Assembly: GCA_011522825.1 (NCBI GenBank)
Contig: WTIG01000044.1
Location: 1 to 31,571 of the forward strand
DNA: 31,571 bases
Source of the DNA: Puniceicoccaceae bacterium
GTDB lineage: Bacteria > Verrucomicrobiota > Verrucomicrobiia > Opitutales > Coraliomargaritaceae
Reading direction: 5' to 3'
Shown here: positions 8,017 through 15,105 of the stretch, piece by piece
Layout: each line of letters begins with the position of its first letter
Numbering within the stretch: position 1 is the first letter of the stretch
The notes under the pieces: model-generated
Databases searched by the model: none
Told to the model about the DNA's origin: nothing
Seen by the model: only the letters and a program-made list of their open reading frames with translations
Position numbers and translations under genes: made by a program

Positions 8017-8926
8017 GATTTAATTTTGGGTTCATCCAGATTTGGATTAAGTCAACGATGAGGTTAAATAAAATAATTAAAGCGGCATAAAAGAGAACGG
8101 TTCCCATGACCATGGTATCGTCTCTATTGAAAGCTGAATTGACGAAGAAGCTTCCTAAGCCAGGAATGAAAAATAAGGTTTCAACGACAAACGATCCTGA
8201 AATCATACCTGCCACCGCAGGCCCTAGATAGGACACAACTGGGCTCAGTGCTGATCGCAAAGTATGAACAAAGAGTATCCGAATTTTGGACAGTCCTTTG
8301 GCTCTGGCCGTTTGAATATAGGGATGCTTCAAAACATCTAAGGTGCCACTACGAGTCAATCGAGCGATAAAGGAGGCATAAAATAAACCTAAAGTAAAAG
8401 CAGGTAAGATACGGTCACTGAATGAATTCCAACCAAAGGGATTGAACCAACCTAACTCAGTCGAAAAAACCAAAAGTAAAAGCGGACCCAAAACAAATGC
8501 GGGCAAACAAATTCCAATCAGAGCTAGGCTCATAAAGACAATTTCCATCGGCTTTTTGTGAAAGAGTGCGGATAAAATTCCAAGAGGTACCCCGATTAAA
8601 ATAGCAATGATCAAAGCATACAAACCAAGCTCTAACGAAACCGGAAAAGCTTGGGCAATGATTTCATCTACATCCCAGCCAGCATATTTATAGGACGGTC
8701 CAAAGTCACCCTGAAGGCGTTTTACAATAAATTGTATGTACTGTTCATGGATCGGCTTATCCATGCCATAGTGAGCTTCGATCAACTTCTTGATTTCAGG
8801 AGTCACGGGTTTCTCTTGATCGAAGGGCCCCCCAGGAGTCAGTTGCATGAGAATAAACGTCAGTGTTGCTATAATCCAAAGTGTTGGAATAGCTTGTGCG
8901 AGTCGTCTGATGCTTAATTGTAACAC
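8009..8926 (-). CDS. oppB: Oligopeptide ABC transporter permease OppB
   Basis: A 305-residue inner-membrane permease of the OppB/DppB type, usual length for the family. It starts MLQLSIRRLAQAIPTLWIIATLTFILMQLTPGGP, a typical OppB first TM with its periplasmic PGGPFD motif. The EAA loop reads PYIQTARAKGLSKIRILFVH, and the later VETLFFIPGLG and NLIVDLIQIWMNPKL segments are diagnostic. It lies nine bases after oppA and overlaps oppC by eight bases, so the three genes form one transcript. It pairs with OppC to form the translocation pore. Confidence 0.93.
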   Translation of the reverse strand: MLQLSIRRLAQAIPTLWIIATLTFILMQLTPGGPFDQEKPVTPEIKKLIEAHYGMDKPIHEQYIQFIVKRLQGDFGPSYKYAGWDVDEIIAQAFPVSLELGLYALIIAILIGVPLGILSALFHKKPMEIVFMSLALIGICLPAFVLGPLLLLVFSTELGWFNPFGWNSFSDRILPAFTLGLFYASFIARLTRSGTLDVLKHPYIQTARAKGLSKIRILFVHTLRSALSPVVSYLGPAVAGMISGSFVVETLFFIPGLGSFFVNSAFNRDDTMVMGTVLFYAALIILFNLIVDLIQIWMNPKLNRD

Positions 8927-8935
8927 GTTGAAAAA

Positions 8936-10555
8936 TTAATCCTTAGCGGATAGGGAAATAAATTGATACGGGTGATAGTCGAGAATGTTTGAGTGCCATC
9001 CGTCCACAGAGCGATCAATGAGGAGACTTCGGACATAGAAATAAATAGGGATAAAAGGCATCGCTTCAATTAAGCGATCTTCGGCTTTTTGAAACAGCTC
9101 GAAGCGTTGACCGCTCTCCAAGGTTTGCGTGGTTTCGTAAAGCAATTGATCAAATTCAAGGTCCTTCCATCCACTATGATTATTGCCTGAGTCGGATATA
9201 CCGAGTCCGAGGAAAGTATAAGGGTCTAGGTAATCCCCGATCCACGCTGCTCGTGCGATATCAAACTCGCCTTTTTGTCGGGAGTCTAAATAGACCTTCC
9301 ATTCTTGATTGTGTAAGCGAATGGTGATTCCCAGTTCTTGCTTCCACATTTGTTGTATGGCTTCGGCAACAATTTTATGGGACTCAGAAGTATTATAGAG
9401 TAATTCAATCTCAGGAAAATTTTCGCCATTTGGAAACCCTGCTTCGGTGAGCAATGTGCGTGCTTTATCGGGATCGTAAGTGAAACTTTGCTCGGCGGTA
9501 AAGCCTCCTGTATTCGGAGGCGTGAAATGATAGGCCGGCTTTTGTCCTCCCTTTAAGACATAGTTGACTAAGCTTTCACGGTTGATCGCATAGGCTAAAG
9601 CTTGACGCACACGCTTGTCTGAGAGCGGTGCTTTTTCTGTATTCACCAAATAATAATAAACGCCTAGATAAGGATCGAAGCGGATGTTTTCAGGGCGATT
9701 GGCTCGATACCAATCAATGCGAGCTGTCGGCACACCCGATGTGATGTGTACTTGTCCTGCACGGAAAGCACGTTCTTCCGTTTCTAAATTAATCGGCAAA
9801 AATTCTATGCCATTCAGTTTCACACTGTCAGCTTCTCGATAATGAGAATTTCTCACGACACGAATACCATTATTTAAACGCCATGATTTTAATGCGAATG
9901 GACCATTACCAACGAAATGTTTTGGTTGTGTCCACTTGGAGATACGATCCACCATCGAACCATGCTTAAGGATAGTCGGAGGATGAACCGGCCACCAAGT
10001 GAAATGGGTCGGCAAAGAAAGAAAATAAGGAGTCACCGAGTGTAATTCTATTTCCAAAGTCTGTGCATCAATGGCTTTGACTCCAACGGTAGAAAAAGAA
10101 TCCGTCTGTCCTTTATGAAAGGCCTCTGCACCCTTGATCGGATAAAGCATATAGGCATAGGGTGCGCCCAGCTTTGGCGAAAGAATGCGTTGATAAGAAA
10201 AGGCGAAATCATGAGCCGTTACAGGATCACCATTGGACCAATGTGCCTCTGAATCCAAGTGAAAAGTGTAGGTTAAACCCTCTTCAGAAAGGGTCCAAGA
10301 TTCAGCCACGCCTGGAAGGATTTCAAGTGTCTTTGGGTCAACAGTCGTCAAGCCTTCAAAGAGTGAGAGGAGGACATAATGTTCGGTCACACCAGAGACC
10401 AAATGGGGATCAAGCCCTTCAGGTTCTGCACCGATTCCAATATAAAGCACCTGCTCGGAAATTCCTCGTTCAACATTCGTTTGCGCCGGAGTACAAGCCA
10501 TGCTTAAAAAAAGACTGATAAGCAATGGAATGATGAGGGTGAAAGAGAATTTCAT
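8936..10555 (-). CDS. oppA: Oligopeptide-binding lipoprotein OppA
   Basis: A 539-residue substrate-binding protein of family 5, the first gene of the minus-strand opp operon. The N-terminus is a lipoprotein-type signal (MKFSFTLIIPLLISLFLSMAC) with the probable lipidated cysteine at residue 21. Downstream motifs are GAEPEGLDPHLV, AESWTLSEEGLTYTFHL, WSNGDPVTAHDFAFSYQRIL, SDKRVRQALAYAINR and GPFALKSW, all characteristic of the OppA branch. Overall pattern is closer to classical OppA than the 609-residue protein encoded at 2081-3910, and the two share only general family motifs. It delivers oligopeptides to OppBC. Peptide specificity cannot be read from sequence. Confidence 0.92.
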   Translation of the reverse strand: MKFSFTLIIPLLISLFLSMACTPAQTNVERGISEQVLYIGIGAEPEGLDPHLVSGVTEHYVLLSLFEGLTTVDPKTLEILPGVAESWTLSEEGLTYTFHLDSEAHWSNGDPVTAHDFAFSYQRILSPKLGAPYAYMLYPIKGAEAFHKGQTDSFSTVGVKAIDAQTLEIELHSVTPYFLSLPTHFTWWPVHPPTILKHGSMVDRISKWTQPKHFVGNGPFALKSWRLNNGIRVVRNSHYREADSVKLNGIEFLPINLETEERAFRAGQVHITSGVPTARIDWYRANRPENIRFDPYLGVYYYLVNTEKAPLSDKRVRQALAYAINRESLVNYVLKGGQKPAYHFTPPNTGGFTAEQSFTYDPDKARTLLTEAGFPNGENFPEIELLYNTSESHKIVAEAIQQMWKQELGITIRLHNQEWKVYLDSRQKGEFDIARAAWIGDYLDPYTFLGLGISDSGNNHSGWKDLEFDQLLYETTQTLESGQRFELFQKAEDRLIEAMPFIPIYFYVRSLLIDRSVDGWHSNILDYHPYQFISLSAKD

Positions 10556-10575
10556 GATTTTATGTGCTAGCTGAT

Positions 10576-10604
10576 TTGATATAAATACTTCAGTTAGCCT
10601 GCAA
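10576..10604 (-). promoter_or_regulatory. Possible oppA promoter
   Basis: On the minus strand TTGCAG (10599-10604) is followed by TATATC at 15 bases or TATCAA at 17 bases, ending about 20 bases before the oppA start at 10555. Both hexamers match the sigma-70 consensus only in part. Confidence 0.35.
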
Positions 10605-10670
10605 GAGCATTTCCCGTAAAAGATGCTAAAAAATTATCCAAGACCTTTAAGAATCGCCAAGACAAATACC

Positions 10671-10708
10671 TAAGAGAAATGTCTAAGAGAAATGTCTAAG
10701 AGAAAAGT
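10671..10708. repeat. 13-bp tandem repeat TAAGAGAAATGTC (2.7 copies)
   Basis: Two exact copies (10671-10683 and 10684-10696) and a third partial copy that begins TAAGAGAAA at 10697. The third copy's AAGAGA (10698-10703) pairs with TCTCTT at 10711-10716 to give a 6-bp hairpin with a 7-base loop. The period is not a multiple of the DNA helical repeat. Confidence 0.8.
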
Positions 10709-10812
10709 TGTCTCTTGATAAAGTCAGCATAATTTGTTTTGTAGAACAGTCTATATATTTTAAGCCATGCAGATGGATTAAATAGAGGCAACTGAGAGGA
10801 TTAAGAAAAGAA

Positions 10813-11586
10813 ATGAACAAAGGATTTGGCAAAGGCGGTCAGTCAAAAGAACTGAATTTACGTGCGATGGCACAAGAATTTATGGATGGACTGCAACGCC
10901 ATGCCGACATGCTAGCCTTTAATTTAGCCTCTAGAGAATCAGTCCAAGAAAAAGATTACAAAAAGCGTTCGGCTGCACCGCAAATCATGCCATCAGGCAA
11001 GCGTCATCAGAACTTTGAGCAAATGCAGGCCTATGCTCGGGACTTGTTAGTGCGTCAGGTGATTAACGACTGCTTAGGTCTCGCCGTCACCGCAATGAAC
11101 AACAGTCATTTCTTTTTCTCACTACTTAAAGAATCCAAAGGCTCGAATAAATTTGATGCAGGCATTCAAAAAATCGCTGAGCAGCGACATCACCACTTTT
11201 TAAATGCACCCATCGATGCAAAGTTCGATTTATTGAATCAAGATTATGGAGTTCGCTTAGAATCCCAAACAAGCATTCTTAATTTAGTCATCGCTCTAAA
11301 AGCACTCATTGAAAACAACGGTATCTTAAAAGCAGAAATGTTCCCAGAAGGGGTTAACCCCGTACTTGAAATCGACCTTAAGCGACTCGAATTAGAGAAA
11401 GCAAAAAACGAAGCTGGCCAGGCCATGGGTCGAATCGTCAATGATCGAAAAATATTTCGAGATGGAGAAGCCATTGTCTTCAGTGATTTAGAAATCCAAA
11501 GAACCCTTGTCAGTATCGCATCATTTGCTGATGCCTTATTTAAGTCGGTCGCTAATTACGCACAGAGCTTTAACAAAAAACCTTAA
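10813..11586 (+). CDS. Conserved-looking protein of unknown function, 257 residues
   Basis: I do not recognise this protein. It is soluble with no signal peptide or TM segment, and most of it looks helical. The N-terminus is Gly- and Lys-rich (MNKGFGKGGQSK). A central segment around residues 75-115 is rich in aromatic and His residues (NNSHFFFSLL, then EQRHHHFLNAP near 118-128). A charged, possibly coiled segment follows near 190-215 (DLKRLELEKAKNEAG). The coding potential is good: it fills the space between a probable promoter region and rlmH, its start at 10813 is preceded by GAGAGGA about 11 bases upstream, and rlmH starts 25 bases after its stop. Cotranscription with rlmH hints at a translation or ribosome link, but that is only context. 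Confidence 0.75.
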   Translation: MNKGFGKGGQSKELNLRAMAQEFMDGLQRHADMLAFNLASRESVQEKDYKKRSAAPQIMPSGKRHQNFEQMQAYARDLLVRQVINDCLGLAVTAMNNSHFFFSLLKESKGSNKFDAGIQKIAEQRHHHFLNAPIDAKFDLLNQDYGVRLESQTSILNLVIALKALIENNGILKAEMFPEGVNPVLEIDLKRLELEKAKNEAGQAMGRIVNDRKIFRDGEAIVFSDLEIQRTLVSIASFADALFKSVANYAQSFNKKP

Positions 11587-11608
11587 AGCATTTAAGCCTT
11601 AAAGCATT
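11581..11608. repeat. 12-bp direct repeat CCTTAAAGCATT at a gene junction
   Basis: CCTTAAAGCATT at 11581-11592 is repeated exactly at 11597-11608, a period of 16 bases. The first copy contains the TAA stop of the upstream gene and the second ends four bases before the rlmH start. It looks like a small tandem duplication of the junction. Confidence 0.75.
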
Positions 11609-11611
11609 CGC

Positions 11612-12055
11612 ATGTTTCACCTAACACTACTCACGGTAGGCAAATTAAAAAACGCTTCCATTAAAACGCTTGCCGATGACTATCAAAAGCGGCTCAAGCG
11701 GTATGGTCGTTTTGAGACCGTTGAATTTGCGGACGGCACTATCGAGAGTGAAGGGCAACGCATACTAGATTATTTAAACAAGCAAACGCAGGCGAAAATT
11801 TTTATCTTAGCCGAAGAAGGGCAGACCCTCAGTTCAGAAATCTTTGCTCAAGAACTTCAAGCTCTGCAAGGACGCCAAGCCATTTTTGTAATCGGTGGAG
11901 CCTTTGGACTTGATCCAGCGGTCAAAGCCAAAGCCCATACCTTGCTCTCATTATCGCCCATGACTTTTACCCATGAGCTCGCCCAGATGTTATTGTGTGA
12001 ACAAATTTACCGAGGCATTTCAATTTTGAATGGCAGTAAATACCACCACTCATAA
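11612..12055 (+). CDS. rlmH: 23S rRNA pseudouridine-1915 N3-methyltransferase
   Basis: RlmH methylates pseudouridine 1915 in helix 69 of 23S rRNA using S-adenosylmethionine. It is a small SPOUT-fold methyltransferase acting as a homodimer. At 147 residues it is close to the usual 155-160. The family motifs are clear: LTVGKLKN at the N-terminus, YQKRLKRY, the SAM-binding knot FVIGGAFGLD with SLSPMTFTHELAQMLLCEQIYRG, and the C-terminal ILNGSKYHHS. The start at 11612 (ATGTTTCACC) is the only ATG that gives the normal N-terminus. It follows the unknown 257-residue gene by 25 bases. Confidence 0.95.
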   Translation: MFHLTLLTVGKLKNASIKTLADDYQKRLKRYGRFETVEFADGTIESEGQRILDYLNKQTQAKIFILAEEGQTLSSEIFAQELQALQGRQAIFVIGGAFGLDPAVKAKAHTLLSLSPMTFTHELAQMLLCEQIYRGISILNGSKYHHS

Positions 12056-12150
12056 GCCATCAATTCCCCGCTCAGCGAAAAGTGATTTTTCCGCGTAATT
12101 TTCGATTGATCTTTAAAGCAAGCTCGTATTGTATCCTCTTTTCAAGCTTC

Positions 12151-12241
12151 GGAGACGTGACTGAGTGGCCGAAAGTACTTCTTTGCTAAAGAAGCGAACC
12201 TCAAAAGGGTTCCGAGGGTTCGAATCCCTCCGTCTCCGCCA
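12151..12241 (+). tRNA. tRNA-Ser (anticodon GCT)
   Basis: The acceptor stem GGAGACG (12151-12157) pairs with CGTCTCC (12231-12237), followed by discriminator G and an encoded CCA (12239-12241). The anticodon arm CTTCT-TTGCTAA-AGAAG gives anticodon GCU, reading AGC and AGU serine codons. A long variable arm (GAACC...GGTTC type) and the T arm GAGGG-TTCGAAT-CCCTC confirm a class II serine tRNA. The gene stands alone between rlmH and metF. Confidence 0.96.
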
Positions 12242-12255
12242 CTTCGCAAAGCCCA

Positions 12256-12290
12256 ACAAATACGTGTACTAGCTTACGCTTGTTTTTTGG
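12256..12290 (+). terminator. Possible terminator after tRNA-Ser
   Basis: ACAA and CGT pair with ACG and TTGT across an internal loop, and a run of six T follows. The stem is weak. It sits 15 bases after the tRNA and ten bases before the end of convergent metF. Confidence 0.3.
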
Positions 12291-12299
12291 TTTTTACGT

Positions 12300-13196
12300 T
12301 TAACTGTGAAAGTTAATATCGGCTTCTTTGAGCTTTTCAGACAGTGCGAGCATGAATTTGGACTGATTCATGATGTAGAGGTGGATGCCTGGTGCTCCTT
12401 GCTCGAGTAAGTCTTTCACTTGCTGAAAGGTCCAATCAACTCCAATTGCTTGGAGGGCTTGAGCATCGCCCTGTGCTGAGGCAAGGGCGGATTTGAGTGA
12501 ATCGGGTAGTTCGGCTTGGCAGAAATTACAAAAGCGTTCTACGCGTTCGAGATTTGTCGGTATCATCAAGCCAGGAATAATCGGGCAATCGATATTTGCG
12601 GATCGGCAATGGTCGACAAATCGAAAGTAATGCTCGTTGTTGTAGAATAGTTGTGTGGTGATGAAGTCAGCGCCAGCGTCACATTTTTTCTTTAGGTTGC
12701 GAATATCGCTTTCTTGAGAGGGGGCCTCTGGGTGTTTTTCTGGGTAGCCGCCTACACCGATTTCAAAGTTGGGAAATGTGGATTTTATAAAGGCTACGAG
12801 TTCATTGGCATATTGGAAGCCATCGGGATGGGGGGTGAAGGTTTGGCTATCGCCTTGCGGGTCCCCCCTGAGTGCCATGAGAGTTTTGAAGCCGGCATCT
12901 TGATATTGTTGGATGATTTCAGACAATTCATTTTTGGAGTGTCCGACACAGGTTAAATGGGGCATGACTTTATAGCCGTGGTCTGCCTTCAATTGTTCAG
13001 CGTAGGTGAAGGTGCTTTTGCGAGTGCTTCCACCTGCACCATAGGTGATTGAGACAAAATCGGGATCGAGCTTGGATAATTCGCTTGAGCTTGCTTGGAG
13101 CTGCTGAATGGCTTTTTCTGATTTGGGCGGAAAAAATTCAAGCGAGAAGGTCTTTTTTCCGGATGCTATGTATTGAATGATGGTTTGAGATTCCAT
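12300..13196 (-). CDS. metF: 5,10-methylenetetrahydrofolate reductase
   Basis: MetF is the FAD-dependent enzyme that reduces 5,10-methylene-THF to 5-methyl-THF for methionine synthesis. The protein is 298 residues, the usual bacterial length. Typical motifs appear in order: FSLEFFPPKS (catalytic Glu region) near residue 20, SITYGAGGSTRKST, HLTCVGHSKNEL, MALRGDPQGD, VGGYPEKHPEAPS, ITTQLFYNNEHY and IPGLMIPTN. The ATG at 13196 gives the expected N-terminus. The gene faces convergent tRNA-Ser and is divergent from mraZ. No SAM riboswitch is visible upstream. An inverted repeat lies immediately before the start codon. Confidence 0.95.
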   Translation of the reverse strand: MESQTIIQYIASGKKTFSLEFFPPKSEKAIQQLQASSSELSKLDPDFVSITYGAGGSTRKSTFTYAEQLKADHGYKVMPHLTCVGHSKNELSEIIQQYQDAGFKTLMALRGDPQGDSQTFTPHPDGFQYANELVAFIKSTFPNFEIGVGGYPEKHPEAPSQESDIRNLKKKCDAGADFITTQLFYNNEHYFRFVDHCRSANIDCPIIPGLMIPTNLERVERFCNFCQAELPDSLKSALASAQGDAQALQAIGVDWTFQQVKDLLEQGAPGIHLYIMNQSKFMLALSEKLKEADINFHS

Positions 13197-13200
13197 AACG

Positions 13201-13226
13201 TATCAATGAATAGAGATATATTGATA
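13201..13226. promoter_or_regulatory. Inverted repeat upstream of metF, candidate operator
   Basis: TATCAAT (13201-13207) and ATTGATA (13220-13226) form a perfect 7-bp inverted repeat with a 12-base spacer, four bases upstream of the metF start codon. The size and symmetry fit a dimeric repressor site, for example an ArsR-type methionine-cycle regulator, but no regulator gene is in the window. It could also fold as an mRNA hairpin over the ribosome-binding region. Confidence 0.35.
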
Positions 13227-13358
13227 TGTAAAGCCTTTATTGTCTGAGTGTCTCCTTAAGACCCTGTTCTCTTTGCTGATTAAATAGTTATGTGGAATTG
13301 GGTGTGTTTTACTTGCCTTAATTTAAAGGTAAAAATTGAGTAAAAAATGGAAAATGGC

Positions 13359-13364
13359 TTGACA
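13359..13364 (+). promoter_or_regulatory. Candidate -35 element of the dcw promoter
   Basis: A perfect TTGACA lies 48 bases upstream of the mraZ ATG and directly before the first MraZ box. No good -10 hexamer is present at 16-18 bases downstream, where the sequence is GA-rich, so the promoter would be weak or activator dependent, or read by another sigma factor. Confidence 0.45.
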
Positions 13365-13367
13365 AAG

Positions 13368-13402
13368 TGGGGCATTGTGGGGAGAAATGGTGAGTATTGG
13401 GT
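13368..13402 (+). promoter_or_regulatory. MraZ operator: four TGGGN boxes at 10-bp period
   Basis: TGGGG at 13368, TGGGG at 13378, TGGTG at 13388 and TGGGT at 13398 are direct repeats separated by exactly five bases. MraZ is known to bind tandem TGGGN repeats with 5-base spacers upstream of its own gene and to repress the dcw operon. The third box carries one mismatch. The array begins four bases after a TTGACA, so bound MraZ would cover the promoter. Confidence 0.8.
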
Positions 13403-13411
13403 CATATAACT

Positions 13412-13885
13412 ATGGAAAAGCAAGAATCTACTTTATTTGTCGGGGAATTTCATCGAAGCATCGATGAAAAGGGCCGCTTGACGATTCCAGCAGGTTGGAG
13501 GCCCAAAAATGGGGGTAGTGGAAACGGAAATGATGCGCATTGTTTAGCGCTTCCAACTCCCGATGGTAATATCACCGTCTATCCTCCGAAGATGGTTGCT
13601 CAATTAGAAGCGAGGATTTCGCAAGTCAGTATTGGTGATATTGAGGGGCAAAAGGCGATCACAGAATTGATGTCAATGGCTCATAGTCTCAACTGTGATA
13701 GGCAGGGGCGAATTAATTTAAATGAGCGATTAATAGCCCACGCAAAAATCCAAAAGGATGTGGTGTTGGTCGGAAAACTTTCAACGTTTAGTTTATTTAG
13801 TGATGAAGGATACGAAAAATTTCAGTCTTCGTACACCGTGGATGAGGGTACGAAGGCTGCAGTTTTTCAACGATTTGGATTATAG
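13412..13885 (+). CDS. mraZ: Transcriptional regulator MraZ
   Basis: MraZ is the ring-forming AbrB-like DNA-binding protein at the head of dcw clusters, where it represses its own operon. The two AbrB-like half-repeats each carry the DxxxR motif: DEKGRLTIPAGW near residue 19 and DRQGRINLNERLIAHAKI near residue 101. The C-terminal strand VVLVGKLSTFSLFS is typical. The ATG at 13412 gives 157 residues. A TTG at 13397 would add five residues but would overlap the fourth MraZ box, so the ATG is preferred. No obvious Shine-Dalgarno lies before it. It is first in the cluster and is followed after 12 bases by a small ORF. Confidence 0.93.
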   Translation: MEKQESTLFVGEFHRSIDEKGRLTIPAGWRPKNGGSGNGNDAHCLALPTPDGNITVYPPKMVAQLEARISQVSIGDIEGQKAITELMSMAHSLNCDRQGRINLNERLIAHAKIQKDVVLVGKLSTFSLFSDEGYEKFQSSYTVDEGTKAAVFQRFGL

Positions 13886-13897
13886 CGTATATTTAAA

Positions 13898-14089
13898 ATG
13901 AAATCGGTCATAAAACATATTGCACGAGAAAATTTTTTAAAATCGGGTTATATCTTTTTTTCCGAGCGTAGTCAGAGAATTCCCTGGCGAATTATTTCTC
14001 CATCACAAAGTCCTTTAGAATTATCCGATGCCATCGGAAATGCCTTAAGGAAAAAGCAAAACACTACTGGAGGCAGTTTTTATTTATAA
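13898..14089 (+). CDS. Small hypothetical protein between mraZ and rsmH
   Basis: A 63-residue ORF, basic, with no signal peptide or TM segment and no motif I recognise. It fills most of the 248-base gap between mraZ and rsmH, on the same strand, 12 bases after the mraZ stop and 44 bases before the rsmH start. Composition is protein-like (mixed charged and hydrophobic, with the segment LELSDAIGNALRKKQ near the C-terminus able to form a helix). There is no Shine-Dalgarno upstream, but that is true for several neighbours. A non-coding spacer cannot be excluded. Confidence 0.5.
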   Translation: MKSVIKHIARENFLKSGYIFFSERSQRIPWRIISPSQSPLELSDAIGNALRKKQNTTGGSFYL

Positions 14090-14133
14090 TTTAAGTTCAA
14101 CCCTATTCGACTCTCAAAAAACTAAAATCTACA

Positions 14134-15105
14134 ATGTTACTCTCAATGGATGATACTTTAAGCGCGCAGGGTGCCAGTCAACATGTGCCTGTATTGCTTG
14201 AGGCCACTATGGAGTACTTGAAGCCCGAAGCGGGAGGACTTTTTCTTGATGGGACCTTTGGTGGCGGTGGGCATACACGGGCGATGTTGGATAGTTCTCC
14301 TGAGGTTTGTGTAGTGGCTATAGATCAAGATCCTGAGGCAGAAGAGCGGGCACTGGCCTTGAAAAAAGTCTATGGTGATCGCTTTCGTTTTTATTCGATG
14401 AATTTTGCTGATATCGGTCAATTAGAAGAGCGTCGCTTTGATGGGATTTTATTTGATTTTGGATTGTCTTCTTTTCAGCTCGATGAGGGTGAGCGAGGAT
14501 TCAGTTTTCGCTTTGATGCACCTTTGGATATGCGAATGAATAATCGGGAGGGTATCACTGCGAGCGAGTTTCTGGAAACAGCCAGTGAAGCTGATTTGAT
14601 TCGTGCGGTAAGAGATTATGGTGAAGAGCGCTCTTGGAGAAAGGTGGTTGCTGCAATACTGGACGCACGAGGAAAAGGCATTTTGGAGCGCACTCAATCG
14701 TTTGCTGAATTAGTTGAATCAGCTATTCCAAGGAGAGCTGGATTTAAAGAGCGTATACATCCAGCGACACGAACCTTTCAAGGGGTGCGTATTGCTATCA
14801 ATGATGAATTAAAGTCGATTGAGGCAGGTTTGGAAGAGGGGTTTCACCGATTGAAGGTTAATGGTATTATGGCGGCAATTAGCTTCCATTCGCTCGAGGA
14901 TCGTATCGTAAAACGTTTTTTTCGAAAATTATCTGGTCGCCCAGAGCATAGAAAGGATGACCGGCTTCAGGAAGAGCGCCAAGTATTAGGATCGATGATT
15001 GCGACAAAAGCGGTGAAGGCGGATGAAGAAGAGATTCGTGCAAATGCGCGAAGTCGTAGTGCTCGAATGCGTGGCATTAAAAAGTTAGTTGAGGAGGTGG
15101 CATGA
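14134..15105 (+). CDS. rsmH: 16S rRNA m4C1402 methyltransferase RsmH (MraW)
   Basis: RsmH adds the N4 methyl group to C1402 of 16S rRNA and is the standard second conserved gene of dcw clusters. At 323 residues it has normal length. The substrate and SAM motifs are clear: HVPVLLEATMEYL near residue 17, LDGTFGGGGHTRAML at 38-52, AIDQDPEA, FDGILFDFGLSSFQLDEGERGFSFR, and the C-terminal RTFQGVRIAINDEL and ISFHSLEDRIVKRFF. The ATG at 14134 is used; an ATG four codons later is also possible. The stop overlaps the start of the ftsL-like gene. Confidence 0.96.
   Translation: MLLSMDDTLSAQGASQHVPVLLEATMEYLKPEAGGLFLDGTFGGGGHTRAMLDSSPEVCVVAIDQDPEAEERALALKKVYGDRFRFYSMNFADIGQLEERRFDGILFDFGLSSFQLDEGERGFSFRFDAPLDMRMNNREGITASEFLETASEADLIRAVRDYGEERSWRKVVAAILDARGKGILERTQSFAELVESAIPRRAGFKERIHPATRTFQGVRIAINDELKSIEAGLEEGFHRLKVNGIMAAISFHSLEDRIVKRFFRKLSGRPEHRKDDRLQEERQVLGSMIATKAVKADEEEIRANARSRSARMRGIKKLVEEVA

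Larger units (their letters stand above)
10556..10812. other. Divergent intergenic region between oppA and an unknown gene
   Basis: This 257-base gap separates oppA (minus) from the gene at 10813 (plus). It holds a candidate oppA promoter, a 13-bp tandem repeat with an adjoining hairpin, and a weak plus-strand promoter candidate (TTGTCT at 10708-10713 and TAATTT at 10730-10735, 16 bases apart). I see no small ORF or structured RNA in it. Confidence 0.6.

Noticed and set aside
10162..10518. Plus-strand ORF of 118 residues inside oppA
   Set aside because: Antisense to oppA, no family motif and no room for independent expression signals.
10671..10708. CRISPR-like array
   Set aside because: The repeats are 13 bp, directly adjacent with no spacers, and no cas genes are nearby.
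12071..12094. Terminator after rlmH
   Set aside because: GCGAAAA and the TTTT...CGC segment can pair only with bulges and no T run follows the stem.
12106..12135. Promoter of tRNA-Ser
   Set aside because: TTGATC with TGTATC at 18 bases is present, but the match is too poor to list as a feature.
13197..13358. SAM riboswitch or other structured RNA upstream of metF
   Set aside because: No conserved SAM-box cores or multi-helix pattern could be seen; only a simple inverted repeat lies before the start codon.
13405..13410. TATAAC as the -10 box of the mraZ promoter
   Set aside because: It is five of six to consensus, but it ends one base before the mraZ ATG, so transcription would start inside the gene, and no -35 lies 17 bases upstream.
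13397..13411. TTG at 13397 as the mraZ start
   Set aside because: It would place the fourth MraZ box inside the gene and adds residues not typical of MraZ; ATG at 13412 is preferred.
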